Below are positions 7,438-8,161 of a stretch of DNA of 8,161 nt, in pieces. The stretch's first letter is position 1. Every line of letters begins with the position of its first letter. The DNA comes from Methylomicrobium sp. (lineage in GTDB: Bacteria; Pseudomonadota; Gammaproteobacteria; Methylococcales; Methylomonadaceae), in NCBI GenBank assembly GCA_007135635.1, contig SLIO01000386.1:1-8161 (forward strand), given 5' to 3'. The translations under genes and the position numbers were made by a program. The notes beneath the pieces were generated by a model. It was not told where the DNA came from and did not search any database. It saw only the letters and a list, made by a program, of their open reading frames with translations.

Positions 7438-7824
7438 CTAGCTGTCTATGCGTTCAAAGATTTTTTCAATTTTTTCTTTGAGTGTCGCGGCGGTAAAAGG
7501 CTTGATGATGTATCCATTGACGCCGGCTTGAGCCGCCATAATAATCTGCTCGCGCTTAGCTTCGGCCGTCACCATTAATACCGGTAATTTGGCCAGGTCA
7601 GGGTCGGCTCGAACGGCTTTCAGCAAATCCAATCCGGACATGCCCGGCATATTCCAGTCTGTCACTAAAAAATCTATGCCTCCGGCTTTTAATCTCGGCA
7701 AAGCGGTTTTACCGTCATCGGCTTCGGCCGTATTCGTAAAACCTAAGTCCCTCAGCAAGTTTTTTATAATACGTCTCATCGTCGAAAAATCATCCACAAT
7801 GAGAATTTTCATATTTTTATCCAA
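7438..7824 (-). CDS. cheY: Chemotaxis response regulator CheY
   Basis: A single-domain receiver of 128 residues when started at TTG 7824. It has D11/D12, phospho-acceptor D56 in VTDWNMPG, T86 in VTAEAKRE, Y105 and K108 in GYIIKPF. All correspond one-to-one with E. coli D12/D13, D57, T87, Y106 and K109. Phosphorylated CheY binds the flagellar switch protein FliM and changes rotation. Start choice: TTG at 7824 has GGAG seven bases upstream (7832-7835) and gives [13 protein letters not shown], aligning with E. coli MADKELKFLVVDDF. An internal ATG at 7812 has only a GGA seven bases upstream and would give 124 residues. A GTG at 7842 would add six poorly conserved residues. It is the first gene of the visible operon; no promoter is clear upstream. 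Confidence 0.96.
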   Translation of the reverse strand: MDKNMKILIVDDFSTMRRIIKNLLRDLGFTNTAEADDGKTALPRLKAGGIDFLVTDWNMPGMSGLDLLKAVRADPDLAKLPVLMVTAEAKREQIIMAAQAGVNGYIIKPFTAATLKEKIEKIFERIDS

Positions 7825-7831
7825 GGATAGT

Positions 7832-7835
7832 CTCC
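7832..7835 (-). promoter_or_regulatory. Ribosome binding site of cheY favouring a TTG start
   Basis: GGAG on the minus strand lies seven bases before TTG 7824, an ideal spacing, and 19 bases before ATG 7812, too far to serve it. It also falls inside the longer GTG-started frame, which argues against the GTG start at 7842. Confidence 0.6.
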
Positions 7836-7871
7836 AACCCACTCAACTTAATAAATAAAACTTTTTGTAAC

Positions 7872-7886
7872 CGATGCTGCGCATCG
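7872..7886. repeat. Small palindrome upstream of cheY
   Basis: CGATGC-TGC-GCATCG gives a 6-bp stem with a 3-nt loop. On the minus strand it is followed after a few bases by an A/T-rich stretch rather than an immediate T-run, so it is not a convincing terminator for an upstream gene. Confidence 0.45.
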
Positions 7887-7891
7887 CACTC

Positions 7892-7915
7892 TTTCCCAAG
7901 CTCCAGCTTGGGAAA
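7892..7915. repeat. Perfect 11-bp-arm palindrome
   Basis: TTTCCCAAGCT and AGCTTGGGAAA are exact reverse complements separated by CC. It has the same plan as the hairpins in the right-edge element (long stem, 2-nt loop) but a different stem sequence, suggesting a related family of small dispersed palindromes. Confidence 0.8.
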
Positions 7916-7920
7916 CACAC

Positions 7921-8038
7921 CCCGTAAGCTGCAGCTTCCCGAGACCGACACAACCTCCGCACATTCTCAATTAACCAGGACTCGCTCGTTAAATCTTCGT
8001 TGATTGTCGGGAAGCTAGAGTTTCCTGAACGCAACTAT
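7921..8038. repeat. Imperfect inverted repeat with CGGGAAGCT arms
   Basis: AGCTTCCCG at 7933-7941 and CGGGAAGCT at 8018-8026 are exact reverse complements, with weaker matches on either side (CTGCAG against CTAGAG; GAGAC against GTC). Each arm has its own small palindrome: AAGCTGCAGCTT at 7926-7937, and GGAAGCT-AG-AGTTTCC with one mismatch at 8020-8035. It appears to be an old, partly decayed mobile repeat. The 80 bp between the arms contain nothing recognisable. Confidence 0.6.
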
Positions 8039-8055
8039 TCAGCCTCCCCCGGAAA

Positions 8056-8161
8056 TTATCGTTCCCACGCTCTGCGTGGGGATGCCTGAATACCGCTCCA
8101 GCGGTACGAGACGCTAGAGCGTCTCGGTCTTCATTCCCACGCTGGAGCGTGGGAACGATAA
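8056..8161. mobile_element. MITE-like element with 17-bp terminal inverted repeats
   Basis: TTATCGTTCCCACGCTC at 8056-8072 is the exact reverse complement of 8145-8161, so the repeat reaches the window edge and may extend past it. Between the ends are four hairpins in a row: CCCACGC-TCT-GCGTGGG (8064-8080), TACCGCT-CC-AGCGGTA (8091-8106), CGAGACGCT-AG-AGCGTCTCG (8107-8126) and TTCCCACGCT-GG-AGCGTGGGAA (8134-8155). It has no coding capacity. Small size, terminal inverted repeats and dense internal palindromes indicate a non-autonomous REP/MITE-type element. It lies in the region expected to separate the chemotaxis genes from whatever lies upstream (often fliA in relatives, not visible here). 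Confidence 0.8.

Larger units (their letters stand above)
7843..8161. other. Gene-free region upstream of cheY
   Basis: About 320 bases hold only the repeats listed separately. The minus-strand frame at 7843-8034 is built on palindromes, has no ribosome binding site and resembles no family I know, so it is not called. An A/T-rich stretch on the minus strand just before cheY (7848-7870) could hold a promoter, but no paired -35/-10 or sigma28-type (TAAA / GCCGATAA) match is convincing. Confidence 0.6.

Noticed and set aside
7843..8034. Minus-strand 63-residue reading frame upstream of cheY
   Set aside because: It runs across the palindromic repeats, has no ribosome binding site, and its composition resembles no protein family.
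7843..8161. CRISPR array
   Set aside because: The repeats are inverted palindromes of differing sequence, not regularly spaced identical direct repeats.

Overview
The window holds most of a flagellar chemotaxis operon of a polarly flagellated gammaproteobacterium. All genes are on the minus strand, so transcription runs from the right edge to the left. The order is cheY, cheZ, cheA, cheB, motC, motD, a ParA-like ATPase (ParC type) and a CheW-domain protein (ParP type) cut by the left edge. Pseudomonas has the same order (cheYZAB-motCD-parA-cheW); in Vibrio the parC-parP pair directly follows cheB. Protein motifs (CheY opening [13 protein letters not shown], MotC/MotD stators, CheZ ending VDDLLSSLGF) support Gammaproteobacteria. 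Dispersed palindromes of the GTTCCCACGCT..AGCGTGGGAAC kind recall gammaproteobacterial methanotrophs, but that is memory-based and weak evidence for genus.

Layout, right to left. 7843-8161 has no credible gene and is packed with palindromic repeats, including a MITE-like element with perfect 17-bp terminal inverted repeats at the window edge. cheY, cheZ and cheA follow with short gaps. A 222-bp spacer with nested hairpins separates cheA from cheB. cheB overlaps motC by one base (TAATG), and motC is 13 bp from motD. A 106-bp spacer holding one decayed palindrome unit separates motD from parC, which again overlaps parP by TAATG.

How the genes work together (family knowledge): CheA autophosphorylates at its P1 histidine under receptor/CheW control and passes phosphate to CheY, which acts on the flagellar switch, and to CheB, which demethylates receptors. 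CheZ removes phosphate from CheY. MotC/MotD form a stator. ParC and ParP place the chemosensory array at the cell pole, with ParP linking CheA to ParC.

The most notable coding feature is the long linker of CheA. In place of a recognisable P2 domain it carries three near-identical copies of an acidic motif (DEITEDEFE-LLD--LHGKG) and a degenerate fourth. The rest is an ordinary, intact chemotaxis locus whose spacers have been colonised by small repeats.
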